A DNA stretch of 36,379 nucleotides from Ferroacidibacillus organovorans (lineage in GTDB: Bacteria > Bacillota > Bacilli > Alicyclobacillales > SLC66). This document shows, one piece after another, positions 14,661 to 22,159 of the stretch. The stretch lies in the NCBI RefSeq assembly GCF_001642725.1, contig NZ_LSUQ01000025.1, forward strand, positions 1 through 36,379, written 5' to 3'. Each line of letters starts with the position of its first letter. Position 1 is the first letter of the stretch. A program made the translations under genes and the position numbers. The notes under the pieces are model-generated. The model was not told where the DNA came from and ran no database searches. It was given only the letters and a program-made list of their open reading frames with translations.

Positions 14661-15179
14661 TTACAAATCGATCCAAAATCGTAGTAGAACATTTCCGTTT
14701 TCTTCAAAGTAGCTTGTATCCTGAATCCCACCATTGTTTCGTATTGTCTTTTCAGAGCCTGTATTATCCTTATGGCAAATGACTAAAACTTTTTCTATGC
14801 CTAACTCACTTGCCTTTAGCAATGACAGAGCTAATAGCTTTGTAGCGTACCCTTTTCGTCTCTCAGAAGGTCGAATGCCATACCCAATGTGACCGAAAGT
14901 CGTAAGACTGTGACGGATATTTACTGACCCGACAACCTTTCGGGAGTCAGTTATCAACCAGTATGTTGAAGAAGGTATCCCTCCATCGGGCAAATACTCT
15001 ACTTTCTCGTTATTTAACAAGGATTTAATCATCTTGTGAAAATCTGCAGGGTCTTTGGAAATCACCCATGGTGCCATACCTTCCAACTCTTCACCACCAT
15101 TTACCCACTCCTCATAGAAGGAGATATACTCATTTTGTAAGTCAATAGACGGTCTGCATAGATGTACATTCTCCCCCAT
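14661..15179 (-). CDS. GNAT family N-acetyltransferase, RimJ/YjiG-like
   Basis: 172 residues from ATG 15179 with GGGGGTTG upstream. The layout is that of the larger GNAT group acting on small molecules or protein N-termini: LCRPSIDLQNEYISFYEEW at the start, TYWLITDSRKVVGSVNIRH in the middle, then YGIRPSERRKGYATKLLAL (acetyl-CoA site) and KVLVICHKDNTGSEKTIRNNG. The sequence is intact. The substrate is unknown. It is the only one of the four GNAT genes here with a normal ATG start, and it is unlike the other three in sequence. Confidence 0.85.
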   Translation of the reverse strand: MGENVHLCRPSIDLQNEYISFYEEWVNGGEELEGMAPWVISKDPADFHKMIKSLLNNEKVEYLPDGGIPSSTYWLITDSRKVVGSVNIRHSLTTFGHIGYGIRPSERRKGYATKLLALSLLKASELGIEKVLVICHKDNTGSEKTIRNNGGIQDTSYFEENGNVLLRFWIDL

Positions 15180-15673
15180 TGTTCAACCCCCAGAAAGTTT
15201 TTCCATAACCAGTTAATATCCGAAAACCAATTCCCGATATAATCCCAATATAATTGATTAGATTGTTATTTGGAGATAACCTCCTGTTAGTTCCAGAACA
15301 GTCAGATTGATCTTGTACATGATTATACACCGAAGTAATTCGTTGGGGGCGACCTCTGTCGTGTTCAAACACTGTTGCCAAAATCGTGTAGGCTTACTTA
15401 GAAAGCGGACGCGATAGTACACACGGTGTCCGTCTATAAGAAAAATTAAAAGTACATGGGTAAAATGATTTTTTGATCCAAAAGAAGCCTCGAGGATGTT
15501 AAGTTGACGATGATACTGAAAACGATTTTCTGGGGAATCAGGAGATTTGCAAGTGAAGATTATTCGTTGCATCTCTATCTGTGCGGATTATTTTTTAAGT
15601 TAAAAATTAATAATTTTTTTGGTTAATATTGAATTTTAGGTGACCTCTCTTATGATTTAACTCTCCCGTTTGT
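15180..15673. other. 494-bp AT-rich stretch without a firm gene
   Basis: Between the GNAT and histidine phosphatase genes. The only sizeable frame is on the minus strand (15258-15572, listed separately). The right part around 15590-15660 is very AT-rich (TTAAAAATTAATAATTTTTTTGG). No RNA gene or terminator is recognised. Confidence 0.5.
15258..15572 (-). CDS. doubtful 104-residue ORF
   Basis: An uninterrupted frame beginning MQRIIFTCKSPDSPEN, with FTHVLLIFLIDGHRVYYRVRF in the middle. It has no clear ribosome binding site (only GATAGAG at close range) and no recognised family. An overlapping minus frame exists at 15142-15381. It is listed because it is the longest frame in a gene-free gap; it may be chance. 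Confidence 0.2.
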   Translation of the reverse strand: MQRIIFTCKSPDSPENRFQYHRQLNILEASFGSKNHFTHVLLIFLIDGHRVYYRVRFLSKPTRFWQQCLNTTEVAPNELLRCIIMYKINLTVLELTGGYLQITI

Positions 15674-16267
15674 TCAATTAGATTCAGAAATAGTTTTATC
15701 ACCAAATGTCCCGATTTTTTCTATCCCGTTGATATTCTCATTTTTGAAGCTGAGTTTGTAGATGTCAGGCTTGGGCAAGTGTCGAAAGAAGTTAAAGTCA
15801 AATCGGGAGTCGTAGTGGTGCATGATGATTGTCATGATACCTCCATGAATCCCAATTGCCACTCGTTTACCGTTATGTTTTTGAAGTACTTCGTTCATTG
15901 CACTAATTCCACGTCGTTCAACGTCTCTAATCGATTCACCACCTGGGAGTGCAAATTCAGGTTCTATAAAACTTCTCTCGATGGCTTCTAAAGGGTCGGT
16001 GACAATGTAATCGGATTGTGCAAATTTCCGTTCTCGAAACCGTTCGTCCAAGTCGATTGTCACCCCAAGCCTGGTGGCTGTACCTTTGATCGTTTGAATT
16101 GCCCTTACGTATGGACTCGAACAAACCATTTGAATACGTTCTTTCATTAGCAATTCTGTCACAGTCAATGCATCGATACGTCCACGTTCAGAGAGCGTAC
16201 GTGTCTCTTCGTCTCCAGAGGAATAATCCGAATCAGCATGACGCACAAGATAGATTTCAGTTATCAC
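15674..16267 (-). CDS. histidine phosphatase / phosphoglycerate mutase family
   Basis: Acid phosphatase-fold enzyme, 197 residues from GTG 16267 (10 nt after AGGAG); a GTG at 16274 is only 1 nt from the same site. The RHG-type motif is YLVRHADSD with R9 and H10 as the phosphorylated histidine, followed by LSERG and SSPYVRAIQT. The second histidine is H141 in GIHGGIM. The HAD variant of the RHG motif is common in small-molecule phosphatases of Bacilli; the substrate is unknown. Its 5' end abuts the truncated ABC gene, 2 bp away, so a deletion has placed it in that operon or it has lost its own promoter. Confidence 0.82.
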   Translation of the reverse strand: MITEIYLVRHADSDYSSGDEETRTLSERGRIDALTVTELLMKERIQMVCSSPYVRAIQTIKGTATRLGVTIDLDERFRERKFAQSDYIVTDPLEAIERSFIEPEFALPGGESIRDVERRGISAMNEVLQKHNGKRVAIGIHGGIMTIIMHHYDSRFDFNFFRHLPKPDIYKLSFKNENINGIEKIGTFGDKTISESN

Positions 16268-16268
16268 T

Positions 16269-16463
16269 TCAAGCACTCTCCTTTTCTCGGTCTTGCCTAA
16301 GTAGCGTGGATAAAATTTTTAAAATGGTTGTTTTTCCCGCGCCGTTTGAGCCAAGCAGAGCGAAAATACTGCCCTGTTTCACTTCGAAATCTACACCGTT
16401 CAAGACATGGAGCTGTTTGTAGGACTTCTGAAGTCCTTTCACTTGGATTGCCAAGTCTTGCAT
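16269..16463 (-). pseudogene. truncated ABC transporter ATPase (N-terminal fragment)
   Basis: From ATG 16463 (AAGGG upstream) the frame gives MQDLAIQVKGLQKSYKQLHV, then the Walker A motif LLGSNGAGKTTILKIL, then stops after LRQDREKESA: 64 residues instead of about 300. The Q-loop, ABC signature and Walker B are all missing, so it cannot hydrolyse ATP as a transporter. The break joins it to the histidine phosphatase gene. In related operons a PadR regulator and a prefix-domain protein precede an ABC ATPase and a permease; here the permease is gone too. Confidence 0.85.
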
Positions 16464-16476
16464 ACTTTGCACACCC

Positions 16477-17343
16477 TTAGATAACCGTGACGTTTGATAG
16501 ATCGCATCCTATGCCTTTAAGCGAAGCAAAGGTCAACTTATCCAACATCGCTCCGTCAAAGCAGATGGTTTTGATGGCACGGTAGTATTTTTTGGACCAG
16601 GTAAATCCGGAAAGGAAGGATACGTTTCTTAATGTCGCACCTCGAAACGAAACGTCGTTCAGTGCAGATTTATCAAACTTGACACCGATGAAGGTTTGCC
16701 CGTCAAGACACATGCCTCGCAGATCGGAATACTTGAAATCAACGCCATGAAAGATGCAATTCTCAAAGGTCGTTTTTCTGAGGTCAGTCATGGTCAATTT
16801 GGCATCAGTCAGTTTAACATCGATGAACATTGCGCCTTTCAAACTTGACATGCTCACGTTTGTACGTACGAAAACGGATTTGCGGAAGCTTGCATCCGTA
16901 AGGTCAGAGGTGGAAAAGCTACAGTCAGTTAGATTTGCTCTGTCAAAATTGGCTTCTCGCACATCGCTGGCTTCAAATGAGCTACTGGTCAAGTCTGCGC
17001 CAGCAAAATTGGCACCGCGCAACGCGCTCGCTTTGAATTTTCCTTTGTGAGCGCTCACGCCCGCAAAGTCACTCTCTTTCAGATTGCTCGCGCTGAAATT
17101 TATCAGCACCTGACGCTCCAGTGAGTGGGAGAGGTTGGCGACCTCCTGTACCGTTTGCTCAATGTCGCCAATGCTGTCAAGGGTCATTTCAAAAGCTGTA
17201 TCATCATCCTTGCCTTCGGCTTTGAGTTCACGAAAGCGCTCCTGCAAATCGGAGAGTAGGTCAGCCTTTAGTTCGGTAACGCTTTTTATTCCATCGTAGG
17301 GCGCGAATAAATCGTTTAAATAGTTCGTCAGTTTATCATGCAT
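16477..17343 (-). CDS. HAAS-like prefix domain plus pentapeptide-repeat protein
   Basis: 288 residues from ATG 17343 (AGGAG 10 nt upstream; longer in-frame starts overlap padR). Residues 1-75 (KLTNYLNDLFAPYDGIKSVT, LLSDLQERFRELKAEGKDDD) resemble the HAAS/permease-prefix domain of PadR-linked proteins. From about 85 to 280 there are roughly 35 five-residue repeats of the A(D/N)LxX type (SALRGANFAGADLTSSSFEA), which form a right-handed quadrilateral helix. It lies between padR and the ABC fragment, as one operon. Such proteins accompany PadR/ABC export systems; a transport or regulatory accessory role is inferred. With the transporter truncated, its job may be lost. Confidence 0.75.
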   Translation of the reverse strand: MHDKLTNYLNDLFAPYDGIKSVTELKADLLSDLQERFRELKAEGKDDDTAFEMTLDSIGDIEQTVQEVANLSHSLERQVLINFSASNLKESDFAGVSAHKGKFKASALRGANFAGADLTSSSFEASDVREANFDRANLTDCSFSTSDLTDASFRKSVFVRTNVSMSSLKGAMFIDVKLTDAKLTMTDLRKTTFENCIFHGVDFKYSDLRGMCLDGQTFIGVKFDKSALNDVSFRGATLRNVSFLSGFTWSKKYYRAIKTICFDGAMLDKLTFASLKGIGCDLSNVTVI

Positions 17344-17357
17344 AACGTCAAATCTCC

Positions 17358-17687
17358 TTACAATAAGATGTCGAGCACGCGTTTTGCGTACTCCCAATTG
17401 TTTTTGTTGCTGGCGTAAGTAGCCCTACCCTTTTCGGTTATCCGAAAGTACTTGCGCCGTCCCCCCTGAGATTCATCGCCCCAATACCACTCGATGTCAC
17501 CATCTGCCTCCAGCCGCCGGACGCTTGAGTACATCGTAGCTTCTTTCAACTCATACTCACCATCTGAACGCTCGGCAATCCGTTTGACAATTTCGTAGCC
17601 ATAGCGGTCAGCTTCGGATAAGAGTCGCAAAATCATCGTATCGGTGTGTCCTCGCAGCAGGTCAGATGTGATTTTATTCTCACTCAT
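17358..17687 (-). CDS. PadR family transcriptional regulator
   Basis: 109 residues, ATG 17687 behind GAGGTGA. Winged helix-turn-helix typical of PadR subfamily 2: LRGHTDTMILRLLSEADRYGYEIVKRI, then ELKEATMYSSVRRLEADGDI and the wing GGRRKYFRITEKG, with a short C-terminal helix for dimerisation. It probably represses its own operon (this gene, the pentapeptide protein and the ABC remnant) and responds to a toxic compound. The promoter is at 17708-17736. Confidence 0.9.
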   Translation of the reverse strand: MSENKITSDLLRGHTDTMILRLLSEADRYGYEIVKRIAERSDGEYELKEATMYSSVRRLEADGDIEWYWGDESQGGRRKYFRITEKGRATYASNKNNWEYAKRVLDILL

Positions 17688-17707
17688 ATCGTCACCTCGA
17701 CATCGGC

Positions 17708-17736
17708 ATCATACATCACATTACTATATCAGTCAA
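17708..17736 (-). promoter_or_regulatory. padR operon promoter
   Basis: On the minus strand TTGACT (17731-17736) and TATGAT (17708-17713) are exactly 17 bp apart, about 20 bp before the padR start codon. The spacer contains GATATAGTAATGTGATG, which could hold a PadR operator. Confidence 0.8.
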
Positions 17737-17795
17737 TATACTTTGTTAGCTGTTTTACAGTGCGTAATTTAAACGGCGTCGTTTTATAACTAAAA

Positions 17796-17843
17796 CAAAA
17801 CCCGTTATTCCGCTGACGAAAATCAGCAGAATAACGGGTTTTG
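17796..17843. terminator. long bidirectional terminator hairpin
   Basis: CAAAACCCGTTATTC(C)GCTGA pairs with TCAGC(A)GAATAACGGGTTTTG, about 20 pairs with a single mismatch and a short CGAAAA loop. A or T tracts flank both sides. It lies between the small membrane protein gene and the padR promoter and would insulate padR from upstream transcription. Confidence 0.8.
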
Positions 17844-17863
17844 GGGGTGTTTTCAGCATGTAG

Positions 17864-17882
17864 GCGGAGAATTTTTACTTGG
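17864..17882. repeat. 19-bp copy of the exporter gene's terminator arm
   Basis: GCGGAGAATTTTTACTTGG here is identical to 18501-18519, where it is the right arm of a terminator overlapping the 3' end of the drug exporter gene. The two copies flank the small membrane protein gene in direct orientation. Confidence 0.75.
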
Positions 17883-17912
17883 CGACAAGATTTCGACTCT
17901 GGTTTGTCTCCA

Positions 17913-18416
17913 TTACATCGTGTGAATTGCTTTTTTAACTCGATAAACTCGGCCTCGTATGACGAAACAGTAAATAACACCTAGGAGTGCCCCTGATATG
18001 CCTTGAATCGATGGGTAAAGATAAGACGGAAATGGAACATGAAATCCATTTTTGCTAATGATCAGGAAACCTAAGATTACAAAAAGTAACGTGTTCATTG
18101 AGAATTTCATTCTTCGATCGATTTCTTCACATGCTTCGAGAGCGACGGATGGTTGTTTCAATCCATTTTCAGCATCTCCCGCTAGAATGAATTCGACCAA
18201 TGCAGGGTTATATTTTTTCGATACATGAAGTGTTGATAATCTATGAAAAAATCTTCGGGTTGGGAATGTTTGGATCGTCAAACTTAAAAACCATGTGATT
18301 AGAAATAGTGCAAAGAAGATTAGGCCGATGTAGCCAACGTGCCAAATGCCGGAACCCATGAGACCCAGAAACGCAGTACCGATCATGCCATCGGATAGTA
18401 TGTTAACTGCCCCCAT
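17913..18416 (-). CDS. hypothetical membrane protein
   Basis: 167 residues from ATG 18416, chosen because GGGGGAT lies 9 nt upstream; in-frame starts at 18434 and 18449 are possible. Hydrophobic segments: MIGTAFLGLMGSGIW and VGYIGLIFFALFLITWFLS near the start, a soluble middle (RLSTLHVSKKYNPALVEFIL), then MNTLLFVILGFLIIS and ISGALLGVIYCFVI, so about four membrane spans with a cytoplasmic loop. I do not recognise the family. It is flanked by two copies of a 19-bp sequence, a possible trace of insertion. Confidence 0.6.
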   Translation of the reverse strand: MGAVNILSDGMIGTAFLGLMGSGIWHVGYIGLIFFALFLITWFLSLTIQTFPTRRFFHRLSTLHVSKKYNPALVEFILAGDAENGLKQPSVALEACEEIDRRMKFSMNTLLFVILGFLIISKNGFHVPFPSYLYPSIQGISGALLGVIYCFVIRGRVYRVKKAIHTM

Positions 18417-18479
18417 CAAACGCTGATCCCCCATACCCTCGCAGGGCAAAATTATGATTTACTTTAATATTACCACAAA

Positions 18480-18517
18480 AGTAAAAATTCTCCGCGCAGT
18501 GCGGAGAATTTTTACTT
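18480..18517. terminator. bidirectional terminator overlapping the exporter stop codon
   Basis: AGTAAAAATTCTCCGC (18480-18495) pairs with GCGGAGAATTTTTACTT (18501-18517) around a GCAGT loop, giving a near-perfect palindrome with A and T tracts on each side. The exporter's TAA stop (18512-18514) lies inside the right arm. Confidence 0.8.
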
Positions 18518-20227
18518 GGACTCAGTGGACGATTCGCTCTCGCGGTGGATATAGCGCTTGCCGCGAAAGAGAGAGACGACGGCGGCGATGAGGGACATGA
18601 TGAGCGAGACGGTGAAGGCGAGTACGAGACCGTGCATGAAGGGCTGCGCGATCAAGGTCGGAAAGAACCGCTGACCGACGACGATGCTCGCTTGGCTCGC
18701 TGGCATGTGCTGGAGAATTCCGAATTGCTGTAGGAGGTTTTGCAAAGGGTTATAACCGAGCAGCGCCGCAAAGAGCGAGGCGGTTGGCGGCAAATGGGAG
18801 ATTTGCACGGCGCCGGCAAGAGGGACGCCATGGCGTGTAAGTCCCGTCAGCATGGCGTGCGGCAACTTCTGTGCGAGTCCGGCAATCATGACGGAAAAGA
18901 AGAGTCCCATGCTGAGCATGGAGCCGGCGTTTGTGAAGGTGGAGCGCATCCCTGATCCGACGCCGCGATACTGCGGCGGGAGTGAATTCATGATGGCGGC
19001 GCTGTTCGGTGACGCGAAAAGACCCATGCCGGCGCCGATTATGAAAAGATACGTAAAAAACATCCACGGATTGAAATCCACAGGGAGTGTGGCCATCAGG
19101 AAAAATCCGAGGGCGGTAAGCACCATTCCAGAGGTGGCGAAGATGCGCGCGCCAAAGCGATCGGAGAGTATCCCGCTGACAGGGCCTGCGACGAGAAAGC
19201 CGATCATCTGCGGGAGGGTGTAGAGTCCCGCGATCAGCGGCGTTCGCGCGTAGGAGATGCCGTGCAGTGGGAGGTAGATCCCCTGCAGCCAGATGATGAG
19301 CATGAATTGAAGGCCTCCGCGCGCCAGTGATGCGAGCAGTCCGCTCAGGTTTCCTGCAGTAAATGGCCAGATCTTGAAGAGTTTCAGATTGAAAAGCGGT
19401 TGCTCAGTGACGTGTTCGATGAGGACGAAAAGGCCGAGCATAAGCACGCCGCCGATCAGCCCTGTGAGCACCCAAGGGTTGGTCCAGCCCATCGTGTGAT
19501 GGTTGTAGGGCATGATGCCGTAGGTGAGGCCGAGCATGATACCGAGAAGACCGAGCGTGAGCGTGATGTTGCCCCAGATGTCCAGGTGCTGTTTTGCCGC
19601 TTTCTTGTTGACTTCTTTGAGCGCGATGTAAGCCCACACGGTGCCCAAGAGCCCGACGGGGACGTTTACGAGAAAGATAAAGCGCCAGTTGCCCGTCGCG
19701 GCGAGTGCCCCGCCGATCAAAAGGCCGATGATCCCGCCGCCAACCGCGGCGACTTGGTTTAGTCCGAGCGCCAAACCGCGCTGGTTCTCGGGAAAGGCGT
19801 CCGTCAGGATGGCGGCGCCGTTTGCAAAGAGAAAACCGCCGCCGATGCCTTGAATGATGCGAAAGATGATCAGTTCGACTTCCCCCGCCGTCCCTTTGCT
19901 CCAGGTGAGCGCTGCGAGCACGGAGCCGATGGTGAAAATGAGAAATCCCATATTGTAAAGGCGCACGCGGCCAAACATGTCAGACAGGCGACCGAACAGC
20001 ACGAGCAATACGGTGGTCGCGATGTTGAAGCCGAGCAGCACCCAGAGCAGGAGCCCAGTTTGATTGCTGGCGAGTGGGTTGACCTTTAGTCCATTGAAGA
20101 TCACGGGGAGCGCGATGATCAGGATAGACTGATTGATCGTCGCCATCAAGACGCCAAGCGTCGTGTTGGATAAAGCGATCCACTTATAGTGGGGGCTCGC
20201 GGTCTTTGGTGTGGCGTCAGGCGACAT
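18512..20227 (-). CDS. MFS drug exporter, DHA2 (14-TM, EmrB/QacA) family
   Basis: Proton-driven multidrug exporter in the cytoplasmic membrane, 571 residues from ATG 20227 (AAGGAG 9 nt upstream; the frame extends to 20266 but would overlap the regulator's end). About 14 hydrophobic segments. Motif A is GRLSDMFGRVRLYNMG after TM2; the antiporter motif C region is GLNQVAAVGGGIIGLLIGG in TM5; a second motif A-like loop is GILSDRFGARI. A C-terminal tail (RGKRYIHRESESSTESK) is cytoplasmic. It is the second gene of a MerR-type regulator operon, 4 bp after the regulator's stop, so its substrate is probably the ligand that the regulator senses. Confidence 0.92.
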   Translation of the reverse strand: MSPDATPKTASPHYKWIALSNTTLGVLMATINQSILIIALPVIFNGLKVNPLASNQTGLLLWVLLGFNIATTVLLVLFGRLSDMFGRVRLYNMGFLIFTIGSVLAALTWSKGTAGEVELIIFRIIQGIGGGFLFANGAAILTDAFPENQRGLALGLNQVAAVGGGIIGLLIGGALAATGNWRFIFLVNVPVGLLGTVWAYIALKEVNKKAAKQHLDIWGNITLTLGLLGIMLGLTYGIMPYNHHTMGWTNPWVLTGLIGGVLMLGLFVLIEHVTEQPLFNLKLFKIWPFTAGNLSGLLASLARGGLQFMLIIWLQGIYLPLHGISYARTPLIAGLYTLPQMIGFLVAGPVSGILSDRFGARIFATSGMVLTALGFFLMATLPVDFNPWMFFTYLFIIGAGMGLFASPNSAAIMNSLPPQYRGVGSGMRSTFTNAGSMLSMGLFFSVMIAGLAQKLPHAMLTGLTRHGVPLAGAVQISHLPPTASLFAALLGYNPLQNLLQQFGILQHMPASQASIVVGQRFFPTLIAQPFMHGLVLAFTVSLIMSLIAAVVSLFRGKRYIHRESESSTESK

Positions 20228-20231
20228 CAGG

Positions 20232-20702
20232 TTATTCTCCTTCAGTTTCATTTTTGCGAAACCCATTCTCGCGAAAATAGAGGGATTTTTGCAGACGCTC
20301 TTGATAACGGTCGCGCATTGCAGTCACGCTTTCTATTTTTTCATCCATTTTTTCAATCAGTTGACGGAGCACCTCGATATAGCGATCGGTGTATTCCAGT
20401 TGTCTTTCGTGATCCTGCCTGTTCTGATGGAACGATTGTCGCAACGCATCGAGTGCCTGCTCGGCGTCGAGAATCTCGCGAATCTCTTGAAGCGAAACGC
20501 CTAAATTCTCTTTCAATCGAAGAATCTGCTGTAAGCGTTCCACCGTCTTCTGGTCATAGAGGCGGTGCCCGCCGCTGGTTCTTGAACTGGGCGCGATCAA
20601 CCCGACTTCTTCGTAATAGCGAAGTGTGCGCGGGGTTAGAGGAAGTTGGCGAAGGACGGCTTCAACAGTCAATTCACCAGGTTCTTGTTCTGTCACGGTC
20701 AT
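20232..20702 (-). CDS. MerR family transcriptional regulator
   Basis: 156 residues from ATG 20702 (AAGG upstream). Winged helix-turn-helix at the N-terminus: LTVEAVLRQLPLTPRTLRYYEEVGLI, then SGGHRLYDQKTVERLQQIL. A long dimer helix follows (HERQLEYTDRYIEVLRQLIEKMDEKIES). The C-terminus is short, with no large drug-binding domain and no cysteine set for metals. It controls itself and the exporter from the promoter at 20744-20772, where a 20-bp palindrome covers the -35 box, and perhaps also the divergent metallo-hydrolase gene. Confidence 0.9.
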   Translation of the reverse strand: MTVTEQEPGELTVEAVLRQLPLTPRTLRYYEEVGLIAPSSRTSGGHRLYDQKTVERLQQILRLKENLGVSLQEIREILDAEQALDALRQSFHQNRQDHERQLEYTDRYIEVLRQLIEKMDEKIESVTAMRDRYQERLQKSLYFRENGFRKNETEGE

Positions 20703-20743
20703 CACCGGCCTTGAGTGGAGTTGCAAGAAGCACCTAAGACACG

Positions 20744-20780
20744 ATAGTATACAAATACGCACCTGACGTCAACGTTAGGT
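20744..20780 (-). promoter_or_regulatory. regulator-exporter promoter with MerR-type operator
   Basis: On the minus strand TTGACG (20767-20772) and TACTAT (20744-20749) are 17 bp apart. The palindrome ACCTGACGTCAACGTTAGGT at 20761-20780 (8 of 9 bases match in each arm) covers the -35 box. CTAACGT-type dyads of this kind are known MerR-family operators. The site also lies 30 bp before the divergent hydrolase gene. Confidence 0.7.
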
Positions 20781-20809
20781 TTCGCGAAAACAAATCTTTG
20801 GGGTGAATC

Positions 20810-21544
20810 ATGAGAATCGCAGACGGTGTTGAAATGTTGGAGCTTGAAATGGTATTTGCGGGTAACGCGAGCGTGATTCATCCTACGCTTCTTTATGATG
20901 ACAAACACGCAGTTTTGGTTGACGTGGGTGTGCCGGGACAACTGCACGCCATTCGCGCAGCGGTCGAGAAGGCGGGTGTCCCTTTTGAGCGCATTGACGC
21001 GGTGATTCTCACCCATCAGGACATCGATCACGTCGGCAGTATCGAAGCGGTTCTAGGCGAGCTTGGTCAGTCCGTGGCGGTGTACGCGCACGCCGAAGAT
21101 AAGCCGTACATTGAAGGGGACAAACCGTCGATCAAGATGACCCCTGAGCGCGTGGCGCAGATGCTCGCGCGCCTGCCGGAAGACGCGCGCAAGCAGGCGG
21201 AGGCGATGTTTCTCCATCCGCCAAAGGCGAAGGTGACAAATGTTGTGGCGGACGGCGAGATTTTGCCGTTTTTTGGCGGGGTACAGGTGGTGTTTACACC
21301 GGGGCACACACCGGGGCACATCGCGCTCTATCATCTTCCGAGCAAGACGCTCATTGCGGGGGATTCTACGGTGGGTCGCGAAGGGAAGCTGCTCGGACCG
21401 AGTGCCCAAGCGACCCCGGATATGCCGATGGCGTTGGCGTCTCTAAAGAAGTTTACAGCGCTCGATGTTGCACAGGTGATCTGCTATCACGGCGGACTGT
21501 GCGACGATCATGTGAATGAACAGTTTCGCGATTTGACGAAGTGA
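20810..21544 (+). CDS. metallo-beta-lactamase-fold hydrolase
   Basis: 244 residues, ATG 20810 with GGGGTGA just upstream. Zinc-ligand motifs in order: LTHQDIDHVG (H69, D71, D73, H74; a HxDxDH variant of HxHxDH), FTPGHTPGHIALY, IAGDST and CYHGG. The insert between them (KMTPERVAQMLARLPEDARKQ) is helical. The fold covers lactonases, thioesterases and glyoxalase II-like enzymes, and the substrate cannot be told. It is divergent from the MerR/exporter pair across a shared operator, so it may degrade or modify the same toxic compound. A terminator follows at 21593. Confidence 0.85.
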   Translation: MRIADGVEMLELEMVFAGNASVIHPTLLYDDKHAVLVDVGVPGQLHAIRAAVEKAGVPFERIDAVILTHQDIDHVGSIEAVLGELGQSVAVYAHAEDKPYIEGDKPSIKMTPERVAQMLARLPEDARKQAEAMFLHPPKAKVTNVVADGEILPFFGGVQVVFTPGHTPGHIALYHLPSKTLIAGDSTVGREGKLLGPSAQATPDMPMALASLKKFTALDVAQVICYHGGLCDDHVNEQFRDLTK

Positions 21545-21592
21545 GTTGATACATGATGCGGCTGTTCGCGAAGTGAGTTGAAAGGATTCTTG

Positions 21593-21625
21593 GGGTGGAG
21601 ACGAAGGGGCGTCTCCACCCTTTTT
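21593..21625 (+). terminator. terminator of the metallo-hydrolase gene
   Basis: GGGTGGAGACG pairs with CGTCTCCACCC (loop AAGGGG), followed by TTTTT: a strong Rho-independent terminator. Confidence 0.9.
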
Positions 21626-21660
21626 CGATCTGCTACATTCTTGAGGTTTATCGTCTAATC

Positions 21661-21689
21661 TTGACATAGTAGTGTATCATGATTACTAA
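21661..21689 (+). promoter_or_regulatory. toxin-antitoxin operon promoter
   Basis: A perfect TTGACA (21661-21666), a 17-bp spacer and TACTAA (21684-21689). The palindrome ATCATGAT in the spacer is a possible autoregulatory site for the AbrB-like antitoxin. Confidence 0.7.
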
Positions 21690-21745
21690 GAAACCTGTTT
21701 TCTGTGTAAATGGAAAATCATATTCTGATTAAGGAGGCATACAAT

Positions 21746-22159
21746 ATGGAAACCCTATTGACGAAAGGACATACCGTGGAGGGGAAGTATTTGGATGCAA
21801 AACCCAAGGTTATCAGCGTCTCGAAAAGCCGCCAGATTACCTTGCCGATACAGTATTATCGCGAGCTTGGCATTCATGATGAAGTAGAATGTCTGTTGCG
21901 AAATGACGAAATTGTCATTCGACCAGTTCGACGTGGGGATGATTTCTCAGAAGAGATCCTCAAGGATTTGATTCAACAGGGATACAACGGGGAGGCGTTG
22001 TTAACAGAATTTCAGCGATTGCGCGATGGGATTCGTCCGGCAGTAAAACGAATGGTAGATGAGGCACATCAAGCTGCAAAAGATAGGATGGATAGCCGTT
22101 CTCCAGAGGAACAGCTTATCGAATTGTTTCGCGACGACAGCGTCGAACAGGGGGACTGA
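21746..22159 (+). CDS. AbrB/SpoVT-domain antitoxin
   Basis: 137 residues from ATG 21746, which has AAGGAGG 8 nt upstream (an in-frame ATG at 21710 lacks one). Residues about 23-60, KVISVSKSRQITLPIQYYRE and GIHDEVECLLRNDEIVIRPV, form a swapped-hairpin AbrB/SpoVT DNA-binding domain. The long acidic and helical C-terminus (DFSEEILKDLIQQGYNGEALL onward) would wrap and inhibit the toxin. It overlaps the downstream RelE-like gene by 4 bp. It probably represses its own promoter. Confidence 0.8.
   Translation: METLLTKGHTVEGKYLDAKPKVISVSKSRQITLPIQYYRELGIHDEVECLLRNDEIVIRPVRRGDDFSEEILKDLIQQGYNGEALLTEFQRLRDGIRPAVKRMVDEAHQAAKDRMDSRSPEEQLIELFRDDSVEQGD

Noticed and set aside
11293-15179. Reading the APH-fold gene and the GNAT genes as an aminoglycoside resistance cassette.
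   Set aside because: No gene matches a named resistance enzyme by motif, two GNAT genes are dead, and APH-fold and GNAT families have many metabolic members.
18545-20089. Several plus-strand frames of 60-120 codons opposite the drug exporter.
   Set aside because: They are antisense shadows in GC-rich coding DNA, with no ribosome sites and no family resemblance.
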